Shown piece after piece: positions 26,814-34,829 of a DNA stretch of 64,000 bases (positions within the stretch are counted from its first letter, which is position 1; every line of letters starts with the position of its first letter). Location: assembly GCF_002113125.1 (NCBI RefSeq), contig NZ_NEJP01000020.1, forward strand, positions 1 to 64,000, written 5' to 3'. The position numbers and the translations under genes were made by a program. This stretch comes from Pseudomonas sp. B20(2017) (GTDB taxonomy: Bacteria; Pseudomonadota; Gammaproteobacteria; Pseudomonadales; Pseudomonadaceae). The notes under the pieces are model-generated. The model made no database searches. It was given only the letters and a program-made list of their open reading frames with translations, and was not told the origin of the DNA.

Positions 26814-28643
26814 TCAGGGCGCTGCGCCCTGGGTCTGCGCTTTGTCGAGTTTGACCTCGAAGCCGTATTGCACGGTGGCGAGGTCGGTTCGCTGGTAGGT
26901 TTCCACGTGCGTCGGATGGCCGTAGAAATAATGCACGCCGAATAACGCCGGCCCTTCCGCGCTCGCGTCGTGACTGACCGACAGAATCTGCTTCAGGTAA
27001 TGACCGCTGTCGTCCTTGACGAAGAATCGCCATTCGTTGGCGGGGAATCGCTTCAAATCCACCACCAAGGCGTTGTTCCTGATTTCCAGACCTTTGGGCA
27101 GGGCCTTGGCTTCATAAGCCTTTTTGTCCACTGCGGCCAGGAACAATGGCATCGAGCCGACGGCAATCGCCGGGGTTTCCGGGAACAGATTCAGGTCGTA
27201 GGTGATGGTCGCCTGCAGCGGATCGACCTGGTATGCCTCGGGCGGCAGTTCGATGGGCTCGTCGAGTTTGCCGTTGTGTTTTTCAGTGAAAAACGTCACC
27301 GGGCTTTCGCCGGGGCTGAAGTCGTCGCCGAGCATTTCATCATTGAAGGTTTTGCGGTGGTCGAACTCGATGCGCGCGGCGCTTGGTTCTTCAACCGATT
27401 GGCGGATATGAACGCCGCTTTTCAGCTGTTCTTCTGTCAGGGATGCGCCCTTGAGCCAGTCGGGCGCCTGGTCGTCGTAGACGGTGATCGGCAGGTCCAG
27501 CGGCTGCACGGTTTTTTCCGTGGTGTGCGGATCGAACTCGCGCACGGGCAGATCCAGCGCCTTGCGGGTGACGGTCGCTTCGGAAAAATCCAGCAGGCTG
27601 ACTTCAAGGGTGTCGATCGGGCCGTTGAAGTACACCTTGTTGTAGTGGCGCGGGTGCTGTTGCTCAAAGGCCTGTTGTTCATCGTCCAGTTTTTTTTCCA
27701 GCGCCTCGCTCCAGGCTTTTTGCTGTTGCAGATAAGCCAGCTGCTTTTGATAGAACGCCACCTGTTCGGGGTTTTCGTTGATGGCGCCGGCACGCACCAG
27801 ATACTGGCCCGTCGAGTCGCGGGCCTGGACGATCAACGGATTGAGCCGGGTATTGGCGACTTCCGGGGCGAGCGGCAGCTGGTTGCTGAACTCGAGTTCG
27901 GCGTAGTGCGTATCCAGTTTCAGCAGGGTCACGCTGAGGTTGCCGTCAGAGCGGGTCTGGCCGACGTCTTTTTTATCCAGATTGAAACTGTGCAGGCGTT
28001 TCGGGGCGATGACATCCACCCGGCCTTGCAGGCTGACCGGGCGCGGCAGGTTCTTCTTGTCGACATTCAGCCCTTCGATGAACGGGTAGGTGACGGTCAA
28101 ATCATCGGGGTTGGTGACGTTGGAGCTGGACGGGCTCAACTGAATGCCCGGATCGGTTTCCGACCATTCCGGCTGATACGCGATGACCCGTTTGTTGCTC
28201 AGGGTTACCGATTGCCATTCCACGCCATGGGGGAACAGAAAACCGCCGGGGATGTTGAGCACAAAGGGGAACACTGGTTGCAGATCGGTGAGGTAATCGG
28301 AGCTGGAATCCTTGTGCAACACAAACAGGCCATTGATGAAGGTGTCGACCAGTGCCTGGGGTGTCGGGTAGTGCCGGAGTACGCCGAGGGCGTCTTCGCC
28401 GTATTCGGTTCGGGGCGGTTTGTTGTCGAGCTTCTGTTGTGCGCGTTCGAGCAACAGTAGCGAACCGCCGAGTTCGGTCACGGCGTCCTTGAGTTTCGGG
28501 TCGGTGATGGCGTCCAGCGATTGCTCGAACTGCGCGGTCTTTTCTTCGAGGCTGACGACGGGTTTTTCATCGCCGGGCGAGCACCCGCCCAGCAACAGGG
28601 CGAAGCAAATTCCGGCAGTCGTTATCGGCAATCGCACATCCAT
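26814..28643 (-). CDS. Large putative lipoprotein of unknown function
   Basis: 609 residues from the ATG at 28643. A lipoprotein signal (ITTAGICFALLLGGCSPGD) puts the lipidated Cys at 21. Asp at +3 rather than +2 argues against inner-membrane retention. The mature protein is soluble, rich in charged residues, with a central helical, coiled-coil-prone piece (QKQLAYLQQQKAWSEALEKKLDDEQQAFEQQH) and otherwise beta-rich segments. I find no catalytic motif and do not recognise the family. Divergent from the YqhA gene. Confidence 0.8.
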   Translation of the reverse strand: MDVRLPITTAGICFALLLGGCSPGDEKPVVSLEEKTAQFEQSLDAITDPKLKDAVTELGGSLLLLERAQQKLDNKPPRTEYGEDALGVLRHYPTPQALVDTFINGLFVLHKDSSSDYLTDLQPVFPFVLNIPGGFLFPHGVEWQSVTLSNKRVIAYQPEWSETDPGIQLSPSSSNVTNPDDLTVTYPFIEGLNVDKKNLPRPVSLQGRVDVIAPKRLHSFNLDKKDVGQTRSDGNLSVTLLKLDTHYAELEFSNQLPLAPEVANTRLNPLIVQARDSTGQYLVRAGAINENPEQVAFYQKQLAYLQQQKAWSEALEKKLDDEQQAFEQQHPRHYNKVYFNGPIDTLEVSLLDFSEATVTRKALDLPVREFDPHTTEKTVQPLDLPITVYDDQAPDWLKGASLTEEQLKSGVHIRQSVEEPSAARIEFDHRKTFNDEMLGDDFSPGESPVTFFTEKHNGKLDEPIELPPEAYQVDPLQATITYDLNLFPETPAIAVGSMPLFLAAVDKKAYEAKALPKGLEIRNNALVVDLKRFPANEWRFFVKDDSGHYLKQILSVSHDASAEGPALFGVHYFYGHPTHVETYQRTDLATVQYGFEVKLDKAQTQGAAP

Positions 28644-28805
28644 TTCCAGTCGTCCTGTCCACTGTCGCTGGGCTGTCAATCATTTGGACACTAGCAGAAA
28701 AACTTTGACACACACGTGCAGGTGGCGGATTTTCGAGCGGTTTCTGGCTGTCATGGGCGGCTGGTATACTCGCCGCCGATTTCAACCCTTTTTGTGTGAG
28801 AGTCA

Positions 28806-29294
28806 ATGGAACGCTTTATCGAAAATGCAATGTACGCCACGCGCTGGCTGCTGGCGCCGATCTACATCGGGCTGTCCCTGGGGCTGCTGGCGCTGGCATT
28901 GAAATTCTTCCAGGAAGTGTTTCATGTCATTCCCAACGTCTTCTCCATGGCCGAGTCCGAGCTGATTCTGGTGCTGCTGTCGCTGATCGACATGGCGCTG
29001 GTCGGTGGCTTGCTGGTGATGGTGATGATTTCCGGCTACGAGAACTTCGTGTCCGAGCTGAACATCGATGAAGGCAAAGAGAAGCTCAGCTGGCTGGGCA
29101 CCATGGACTCCTCGTCGCTGAAGATGAAAGTGGCGGCGTCGATCGTGGCGATCTCCTCGATCCACCTGCTGCGGATCTTCATGGACGCCAAGAACGTCGA
29201 TCCCGAGCACCTGATGTGGTATGTGATCATCCACATGACCTTCGTGGTTTCGGCGTTTGCCATGGGTTACCTGGACAAGCTCACCAAGCATTGA
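28806..29294 (+). CDS. YqhA/UPF0114 family inner-membrane protein
   Basis: 162 residues, three to four predicted membrane helices. Family marks are the N-terminal MERFIENAMYATRWLLAPIYIGLSL, the central GGLLVMVMISGYENFVSEL and WLGTMDSSSLKMKVAASIVAISSIHLL. The function of the family is unknown. The ATG follows GTGTGAGAG. It is the right neighbour of the lipoprotein gene, as PA4574 is in PAO1 from memory. A long hairpin lies 25 bases past its stop. Confidence 0.9.
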   Translation: MERFIENAMYATRWLLAPIYIGLSLGLLALALKFFQEVFHVIPNVFSMAESELILVLLSLIDMALVGGLLVMVMISGYENFVSELNIDEGKEKLSWLGTMDSSSLKMKVAASIVAISSIHLLRIFMDAKNVDPEHLMWYVIIHMTFVVSAFAMGYLDKLTKH

Positions 29295-29318
29295 TGAGGT
29301 GTCGAAGGCTGTAACAAA

Positions 29319-29350
29319 ACCGCCCGTCTGTTGCGAAACAGACGGGCGGT
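29319..29350 (+). terminator. Strong hairpin after yqhA, no T-run
   Basis: A perfect 14-bp stem (29319-29332 with 29337-29350) capped by GCGA, a GNRA tetraloop. The sequence after it is GTCGTTTG on the plus strand, so intrinsic termination would be inefficient. It may protect the yqhA mRNA 3' end. Confidence 0.6.
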
Positions 29351-29429
29351 GTCGTTTGTGACTTGTGCTTTGTGGCGCCGAGGCATATCCCTGTAGGTCT
29401 CAAGGCTCGCCACCGCGTGAGGTGCGTTC

Positions 29430-29735
29430 ATGAACCTGCAAGAGTTGAATGCGTTTGCCGTCGCCAGAAAGGTCGACGAACTGAATCTGATCTCCATGGA
29501 AGGCGGAATCTATCTGCTCGAAGCCCGGATGCATGGTGCGGCGTACCCGCTGAGCGATGCACAGGGGAAAATGCTGACGCTGCGTTCGGTCGAGCATGCC
29601 CGGGATGTGCTGCATGACTTGCCGGTGCTGCCGTTCAACCTGGTGCACACCTCGGTGCACGATGAAATGTGCGGTCTTGGCGCCAGTGCCGAAGAAAGCC
29701 TGAAGGTGCCGCTGGCCTGGCGATCCGCGCTGTAG
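29430..29735 (+). CDS. Small conserved protein, DUF6482-like
   Basis: 101 residues. MNLQELNAFAVARKVDELNLISMEGGIYLLEARM at the start and a central HARDVLHDLPVLPFNLVHTSVHDEMCG suggest a small beta-rich cytosolic protein. It resembles a Pseudomonas family I remember as DUF6482, but this should be checked. No signal peptide or helix. ATG preceded by GTGAGG. Function unknown. Confidence 0.75.
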   Translation: MNLQELNAFAVARKVDELNLISMEGGIYLLEARMHGAAYPLSDAQGKMLTLRSVEHARDVLHDLPVLPFNLVHTSVHDEMCGLGASAEESLKVPLAWRSAL

Positions 29736-29861
29736 GCCCGAGGGCCTGATCAATGCCGGAGCATCTGTGCTAGTCTGCTCGCCCTTTTGGTTCCGGGCGC
29801 GCCGGGACGCGCTGTGTACGCACGGCATGTCCTGAGGCCGTCCGCACAGCGGAGCAGTGTC

Positions 29862-30479
29862 ATGTCCGAAGTAAATCTGTCCACCGACGAAACCCGCGTC
29901 AGCTACGGCATCGGCCGTCAACTGGGTGACCAGCTGCGCGACAACCCGCCACCGGGTGTCAGCCTGGACGCCATCCTGGCCGGTCTGACTGACGCATTCG
30001 CCGGCAAGCCAAGCCGCGTGGGTCAGGAAGAGCTGTCCGCCAGCTTCAAAGTGATCCGCGAGATCATGCAAGCCGAAGCCGCTGCCAAGGCTGAAGCCGC
30101 CGCTGGTGAAGGCCGTGCGTTCCTGGCTGAAAACGCCAAGAAAGACGGCATCACCACGCTGGCTTCCGGTCTGCAATTCGAAGTGCTGACTCAAGGTGAA
30201 GGCGCCAAGCCATCCCGCGAAGACACCGTGCGTACTCACTACCACGGCACGCTGATCGACGGCACCGTGTTCGACAGCTCCTACGAGCGTGGCCAGCCGG
30301 CTGAATTCCCGGTGGGTGGCGTTATCGCTGGCTGGACCGAAGCCCTGCAACTGATGAATGCCGGCAGCAAATGGCGTCTGTACGTGCCGAGCGAGCTGGC
30401 CTACGGCGCTCAAGGCGTTGGCAGCATCCCGCCGCACAGCGTTCTGGTGTTCGACGTCGAGCTGCTCGACGTTCTGTAA
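29862..30479 (+). CDS. fklB: FKBP-type peptidyl-prolyl cis-trans isomerase FklB
   Basis: 205 residues. An N-terminal helical dimerisation domain (about 1-90, MSEVNLSTDETRVSYGIGRQLGDQL) is followed by an FKBP fold (about 95-205) with VRTHYHGTLIDGTVFDSSYERG, GVIAGWTEAL and YVPSELAYG, covering the usual prolyl-isomerase pocket. There is no signal peptide, so it is the cytosolic FklB type and not FkpA/Mip. The ATG at 29862 follows GGAG. A GC-rich structured leader precedes it (CGCTGTG at 29808 pairing with CACAGCG near 29845). Confidence 0.93.
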   Translation: MSEVNLSTDETRVSYGIGRQLGDQLRDNPPPGVSLDAILAGLTDAFAGKPSRVGQEELSASFKVIREIMQAEAAAKAEAAAGEGRAFLAENAKKDGITTLASGLQFEVLTQGEGAKPSREDTVRTHYHGTLIDGTVFDSSYERGQPAEFPVGGVIAGWTEALQLMNAGSKWRLYVPSELAYGAQGVGSIPPHSVLVFDVELLDVL

Positions 30480-30485
30480 TCCCGT

Positions 30486-30517
30486 TACCCTGCACAAGCG
30501 TGGCTTGTGCAGGGTTT
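30486..30517 (+). terminator. Terminator of fklB
   Basis: ACCCTGCACAAGC and GCTTGTGCAGGGT form a 13-bp perfect stem with a 3-base loop, followed by only three T. It also lies between two convergent genes. Confidence 0.7.
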
Positions 30518-30528
30518 CTCCGTCGTTC

Positions 30529-30786
30529 TCATACTTCGATCTTGTTGTGCAGTTCACTGGTCGGGCGCAAGGCCCGGGCATAGCAGAACAGGAACAGATT
30601 GCGCACCAGCTCCTTGAGCACCAACGGCTCGCTGGAACTCAGGCCGCTGACGTCCAGATCCCCTTGATCCTGCAACTCGTGCAGGGCTTCTTCTTCCAGT
30701 ACGGCGCAAACTTCACCGGTTTCCCGATGCAGGATCCTGAGGTACGGGTGCGGGCGATCCAGCCAGGCGTCGATCAAATAAGTCAT
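30529..30786 (-). CDS. Small iron-regulated protein (PA4570-like)
   Basis: 85 residues from the ATG at 30786, chosen because GGAGATGAG precedes it; the in-frame ATG at 30801 has no ribosome site. Soluble, with an N-terminal TYLIDAWLDRPHPYLRILHRETG and a helical VLKELVRNLFLFCYARAL. In PAO1 the gene at this place next to ispB (PA4570, from memory) is strongly induced by iron starvation. Here a Fur-box-like sequence lies about 30-45 bases upstream (30816-30830), which supports the same control. Molecular function unknown. Confidence 0.85.
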   Translation of the reverse strand: MTYLIDAWLDRPHPYLRILHRETGEVCAVLEEEALHELQDQGDLDVSGLSSSEPLVLKELVRNLFLFCYARALRPTSELHNKIEV

Positions 30787-30813
30787 GGTTCTCATCTCCA
30801 TTGAAAAGGTTTA

Positions 30814-30832
30814 AATGAGAATAATTCTTATT
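30814..30832 (-). promoter_or_regulatory. Fur box upstream of the PA4570-like gene
   Basis: TGAGAATAATTCTTA (30816-30830) matches 11 of 14 defined positions of the 7-1-7 Fur consensus TGATAATNATTATCA. It lies 28-45 bases before the start codon, where it would overlap the promoter or transcription start. Confidence 0.7.
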
Positions 30833-30993
30833 CGTCAAATAGCAAGCGCCTATTGGCGGTTTGTGATTTTTTGCGGGTAAAGATTGCGTAAGGTCAAAAC
30901 GGCTGGCGTTTGGCTATTGCGAGGATTTGTTGGGGGATGCGGGGGAGGGCGAAGCTCCATCCCACGGCGGGCGCGGGATGGAAGACAGCAGAC

Positions 30994-31335
30994 TCAGACT
31001 TTTCTGACAAACTCGGATTTGAGTTTCATCGGGCCGATGCCGTCGATCTTGCAGTCGATGTCGTGATCGCCATCGCACAGGCGGATGTTCTTGACCTTGG
31101 TGCCGACCTTGACCACCAGCGAGGTGCCCTTGACCTTCAGGTCCTTGATCACGGTGATGGTGTCGCCGTCCTGCAGGACGTTACCGACCGAATCTTTCTT
31201 CACGGCGTCATCGGACGCCACTTCGGCTTCACCGCCGGCAGACCACTCGTGGGCGCACTCCGGGCACACCAGTTGGGTGCCGTCTTCGTAGGTGTATTCG
31301 GAATTGCATTTCGGGCAGGGTGGCAACGTGCTCAC
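30994..31335 (-). CDS. yjdM: YjdM (formerly PhnA) zinc-ribbon protein
   Basis: 113 residues. An N-terminal zinc ribbon (CPKCNSEY...LVCPECAHEW) and a C-terminal SH3-like PhnA domain (DSVGNVLQDGDTITVIKDLKVKG...SEFVRKV) define the YjdM family. It was once named alkylphosphonate-uptake PhnA, but it is unrelated to phosphonate breakdown as far as is known; its role is unclear. The start codon is GTG, with AAGGAG five bases upstream. It stands alone between the Fur-controlled gene and ispB. Confidence 0.93.
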   Translation of the reverse strand: MSTLPPCPKCNSEYTYEDGTQLVCPECAHEWSAGGEAEVASDDAVKKDSVGNVLQDGDTITVIKDLKVKGTSLVVKVGTKVKNIRLCDGDHDIDCKIDGIGPMKLKSEFVRKV

Positions 31336-31405
31336 TAAGGCTCCTTGGAGAGGGGATCACTAAAAGTCGCACATTGTATAGGGTTTTAGCCGCCGATGGC
31401 AGGCA

Positions 31406-31443
31406 ACAAAAAACCGCAGGCTCCGGCGGAGGCTGCGGTTTTA
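31406..31443 (-). terminator. Terminator of ispB
   Basis: AAACCGCAG and CTGCGGTTT arms (31411-31419 and 31433-31441) with an inner CTCC/GGAG stem. On the minus strand a T-rich run (TTTTTTGTT) follows. Confidence 0.85.
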
Positions 31444-31460
31444 TGATGATGCGGCGTTGA

Positions 31461-32429
31461 TCAGTGCGTACGGGCGACCGCGAACTCGCTCAGCTCAACC
31501 AGTGCATCGCGGTATTCGCTGGCCGGCAGCGCGTCGAGGCACTTGATCGCGCGGGCCACGTAATCGCGGGCCAGTTGCGCGGTGTACTCCAGCGAACCGG
31601 AGGCTTCCACGGCGATACGGATGCTTTCCAGGTCTTCGATCCCGCCTTTCTGGATCGCCTGGCGTACCAGTGCGGCTTGCTCTGGCGTGCCTTCGCGCAT
31701 GGTGTAGATCAGCGGCAGGGTCGGCTTGCCTTCGGCCAGATCGTCACCGACGTTCTTGCCCAGGGTTTCGGCGTCGCCCTTGTAGTCGAGCAGGTCGTCG
31801 ACCAGCTGGAACGCCACGCCCAGGTGGTCACCGAAGGTGCGCAGGGCTTCGCTCTGCTCGGCGGTGGCACCGGCCAGCGCGGCGGCGCTGTGGGTCGACG
31901 CTTCGAAGAGCATCGCGGTCTTGCCGCGGATGACTTCCATGTAGGTTTCTTCGGTGGTGCTGGCGTCGCGAACCTTGGACAGCTGCAGCACTTCGCCTTC
32001 GGCGATGATGCGCGTGGCCTGGGACAGGATCTTCATCACCGGCATCGAGCCCAGTTCGACCATCATTTCGAACGAGCGCGAGTACAGGAAGTCGCCGACC
32101 AGTACGCTCGGGGCGTTGCCCCACATGGCGTTGGCGGTCGAACGGCCACGGCGCATGCCGGACATGTCGACCACGTCGTCATGCAGCAGGGTCGCGGTGT
32201 GCAGGAATTCGATGGTGGCGGCCAGCAGGCGCATGTCGTCGCCTTCGCGACCCAGGGCCTTGCCACACAGCAGCACCAATAAAGGACGCAGGCGTTTGCC
32301 GCCGGCCGACGTGATGTAATCGCCGATTTTCGATACCAGCGGCACTCGGGAAGTCAGCTGCTTCTTGATGATGCCGTCGACGGCGCTAAAATCGTCCGCC
32401 ACCGCGCGGTAGAAAGCTTGGGGTTGCAT
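31461..32429 (-). CDS. ispB: Octaprenyl (long-chain polyprenyl) diphosphate synthase
   Basis: 322 residues, the usual IspB length. It elongates farnesyl diphosphate with isopentenyl units to make the ubiquinone side chain (C45 in pseudomonads). Both aspartate-rich motifs that bind Mg2+-diphosphate are present: LLHDDVVD and LVDDLLDYKGD, along with GGKRLRP. The ATG at 32429 is the conserved start (MQPQAFYRAVADDFSAVD). Divergent from rplU-rpmA, the usual arrangement in gammaproteobacteria. Confidence 0.96.
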   Translation of the reverse strand: MQPQAFYRAVADDFSAVDGIIKKQLTSRVPLVSKIGDYITSAGGKRLRPLLVLLCGKALGREGDDMRLLAATIEFLHTATLLHDDVVDMSGMRRGRSTANAMWGNAPSVLVGDFLYSRSFEMMVELGSMPVMKILSQATRIIAEGEVLQLSKVRDASTTEETYMEVIRGKTAMLFEASTHSAAALAGATAEQSEALRTFGDHLGVAFQLVDDLLDYKGDAETLGKNVGDDLAEGKPTLPLIYTMREGTPEQAALVRQAIQKGGIEDLESIRIAVEASGSLEYTAQLARDYVARAIKCLDALPASEYRDALVELSEFAVARTH

Positions 32430-32508
32430 CAGCGACAGGTGCTCCAGAAGGGTTGCGCGGCATGCTAGGACCCACGTCCGGGCCTGTCAAGGCGCGATGG
32501 ACGGCCCC

Positions 32509-32537
32509 TTGCATGACTTCGAAGGCTTGCGTACAAT
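32509..32537 (+). promoter_or_regulatory. Sigma-70 promoter of rplU-rpmA
   Basis: TTGCAT (32509-32514), a 17-base spacer and TACAAT (32532-32537), followed by a GC-rich CGCGCACC as in ribosomal promoters under stringent control. It leaves a leader of about 125 bases before rplU. Confidence 0.75.
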
Positions 32538-32670
32538 CGCGCACCCTGAACTTCCTGGGCAGCACCTGCCTTACGCAATTGCACTTGGGCCGTTCCAGCC
32601 CCATGCAGCCATGCCAGCCAATACCTCTTCTTATAAAGAGCTGGGTGAGCAGGATTATCGGAGAAATACC

Positions 32671-32982
32671 ATGTACGCAGTAATCGTTACCGGCGGTAAG
32701 CAATACAAGGTCGCTGAAGGTGAATACCTGAAGATCGAAAAACTGGAAGTCGCTACTGGCGAATCCGTGACTTTTGACCGCGTTCTGTTGGTCGCCAACG
32801 GCGACGACGTGAACATCGGCGCACCTGTTGTTGCTGGCGCAACCGTCAAGGCTGAAGTGATCTCCCAAGGTCGTCACGATAAAGTCCGCATCATCAAGTT
32901 CCGTCGCCGTAAGCACCACATGAAGCGTATGGGCCACCGCCAGTGGTTCACCGAGATCAAAATCACCGGTATTCAGGCTTAA
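32671..32982 (+). CDS. rplU: 50S ribosomal protein L21
   Basis: 103 residues, standard length. MYAVIVTGGKQYKVAEGEYLKIEKL and the C-terminal RRRKHHMKRMGHRQWFTEIKI are characteristic. L21 binds 23S rRNA near L20. The ATG at 32671 follows GGAG. An in-frame ATG at 32497 would add 58 residues of untranslated leader and is rejected. It forms an operon with rpmA, 35 bases downstream. Confidence 0.98.
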   Translation: MYAVIVTGGKQYKVAEGEYLKIEKLEVATGESVTFDRVLLVANGDDVNIGAPVVAGATVKAEVISQGRHDKVRIIKFRRRKHHMKRMGHRQWFTEIKITGIQA

Positions 32983-33017
32983 TTACAGCCTAATTCCTCA
33001 CTAGGAGAATTGAACTC

Positions 33018-33275
33018 ATGGCACACAAAAAAGCTGGTGGTAGTACCCGTAACGGTCGCGACTCAGAAGCCAAACGCCTTGGCGTGAAGATGTATGGCGG
33101 CCAGGTCATCAAGGCCGGCAACATCATCGTGCGTCAGCGCGGCACCCAATTCCACGCTGGCTACGGCGTTGGCATGGGTAAAGATCACACCCTCTTCGCG
33201 AAAATCGAAGGCGTGATCAAGTTTGAAGTAAAAGGCGCCTTCGGTCGTCGTTACGTGAGCGTTGTCGCAGCCTAA
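33018..33275 (+). CDS. rpmA: 50S ribosomal protein L27
   Basis: 85 residues, standard length. [29 protein letters not shown] and [26 protein letters not shown] are the L27 signature. The N-terminal arm reaches the peptidyl-transferase centre. No Firmicutes-type cleavable N-extension is present. Preceded by TAGGAG and followed by a terminator. Confidence 0.98.
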
Positions 33276-33292
33276 CTGCGAGAGTGCTGGAG

Positions 33293-33320
33293 AAGCCCTG
33301 TCTTGCGACGGGGCTTTTTC
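33293..33320 (+). terminator. Terminator of rplU-rpmA
   Basis: AAGCCCTGTC and GACGGGGCTT arms (one G-T pair) with a TTGC loop, then TTTCGTTTG. It begins 17 bases after the rpmA stop. Confidence 0.85.
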
Positions 33321-33468
33321 GTTTGTGGGGTGAGTCTCTTGCAAAGCTGTTTGTATGGGCTGCCGGCGTGCGATGCAGGTCGTGGATTGGGGTCGCTGCG
33401 CTCATTTTTGCAAGAGTCTTATGTCTTGATTGTTTTTCGGCTCGTCCGTACGGCGAGAGGCGTTGGTT

Positions 33469-34692
33469 ATGAAGTTTGTTGATGAAGTATCGATCCGCGT
33501 AAAGGCTGGCGACGGCGGCAATGGCTGCATGAGTTTTCGTCGGGAAAAATTCATTGAAAACGGTGGCCCGAACGGTGGTGACGGCGGTGACGGCGGTTCC
33601 ATCTTCATGATGGCCGACGAAAACCTTAACACCCTGGTGGACTACCGTTACACCCGGCACTTCGATGCCGAGCGTGGCTCCAACGGCGGCAGCACCGACT
33701 GCACCGGCAAGAAGGGTGAAGACCTGATCCTGCGCGTGCCGGTCGGCACTACCGTGATCGACTCCGCTACCCAGGAAGTCATCGGTGACCTGACCAAGGC
33801 CGGTCAGAAACTGATGGTGGTTCAGGGTGGTTGGCACGGTCTGGGTAACACCCGATTCAAATCCAGTACCAACCGTGCGCCGCGCCAGACTACGCCGGGT
33901 AAGCCGGGCGAGCAGCGCGATCTGAAGCTGGAAATGAAAGTGCTGGCCGACGTCGGTCTGCTGGGGCTGCCGAATGCCGGTAAAAGTACCTTTATCCGTT
34001 CGGTGTCGGCTGCCAAGCCGAAAGTCGCCGATTACCCGTTCACCACGCTCGTGCCAAATCTGGGTGTGGTCAGCGTCGATCGCTGGAAGAGCTTCGTCAT
34101 CGCCGACATTCCGGGTCTGATCGAAGGCGCTTCCGACGGTGCCGGTCTGGGGATCCGTTTCCTCAAGCACCTGGCGCGTACCCGTCTGTTGCTGCACCTC
34201 GTCGACATGGCGCCTCTGGATGAAAGCAGTGCGCCGGACGCCGCTGAAGTGATCGTCAACGAGCTGATCAAGTTCAGTCCGTCGCTGGCCGAGCGTGATC
34301 GCTGGCTGGTGCTGAACAAGTGCGACCAGATCCTCGAAGAAGAGCACGAAGCGCGGGTCAAGGAAATCGTCGATCGTCTGGAGTGGACCGGTCCGGTCTA
34401 CGTGATCTCGGCCATCGCCAAAGAAGGCACCGAGCGCCTGACGCGCGACATCATGCGTTATCTGGAAGATCGTGCCGATCGACTGGCCAATGACCCGGCC
34501 TACAAGGAAGAGCTCGCCGACCTCGATCAGCGCATCGAAGACGAAGCCCGTGCGCAGTTGCAGGCGCTGGATGACAAGCGTGCCCTGCGTCGCAGTGGCG
34601 TGAAGTCGGTCCACGACATCGGTGACGATGATTGGGACGAAGAAGATGTGGATGATGAAGACGGTCCGGAAATCATTTACGTGCGTGACTGA
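33469..34692 (+). CDS. obgE: Obg GTPase (ObgE/CgtA), ribosome assembly
   Basis: 407 residues. A glycine-rich Obg domain (MKFVDEVSIRVKAGDGGNGCMSF) occupies about 1-158, and the G domain carries GLPNAGKST (G1), the DIPGLIEGAS switch and NKCD (G4). An acidic C-terminal tail (DDDWDEEDVDDEDGPEIIYV) ends the protein. Obg binds the 50S subunit and ppGpp and couples assembly to growth. The start at 33469 is fixed by homology; a start at 33430 adds 13 unconserved residues. It follows rpmA after 193 bp, the classical rplU-rpmA-obg order, but with its own terminator-separated leader. Confidence 0.97.
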   Translation: MKFVDEVSIRVKAGDGGNGCMSFRREKFIENGGPNGGDGGDGGSIFMMADENLNTLVDYRYTRHFDAERGSNGGSTDCTGKKGEDLILRVPVGTTVIDSATQEVIGDLTKAGQKLMVVQGGWHGLGNTRFKSSTNRAPRQTTPGKPGEQRDLKLEMKVLADVGLLGLPNAGKSTFIRSVSAAKPKVADYPFTTLVPNLGVVSVDRWKSFVIADIPGLIEGASDGAGLGIRFLKHLARTRLLLHLVDMAPLDESSAPDAAEVIVNELIKFSPSLAERDRWLVLNKCDQILEEEHEARVKEIVDRLEWTGPVYVISAIAKEGTERLTRDIMRYLEDRADRLANDPAYKEELADLDQRIEDEARAQLQALDDKRALRRSGVKSVHDIGDDDWDEEDVDDEDGPEIIYVRD

Positions 34693-34711
34693 TTCGTTGC
34701 AGTAAACTTAA

Positions 34712-34737
34712 GCGCCGCTCAATCGAGCGGCGTTTTA
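34712..34737 (+). terminator. Terminator of obgE
   Basis: CGCCGCTC, AATC loop, GAGCGGCG, then TTTT. Twenty bases after the obgE stop. Confidence 0.8.
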
Positions 34738-34829
34738 GTATCTGGAAATCGATTGTTGGTCACGAAGAATCACGAATAACGTCACGGGCAGTGCCAGGTC
34801 GCGCTGCCCTCAAGCTAAGGTTGAAGATG

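Noticed and set aside
33336..33416. Inverted repeat CTCTTGCAAA/TTTGCAAGAG in the obgE leader
   Set aside because: Only 10 bp with a 61-base loop; could be chance. No known leader element recognised.
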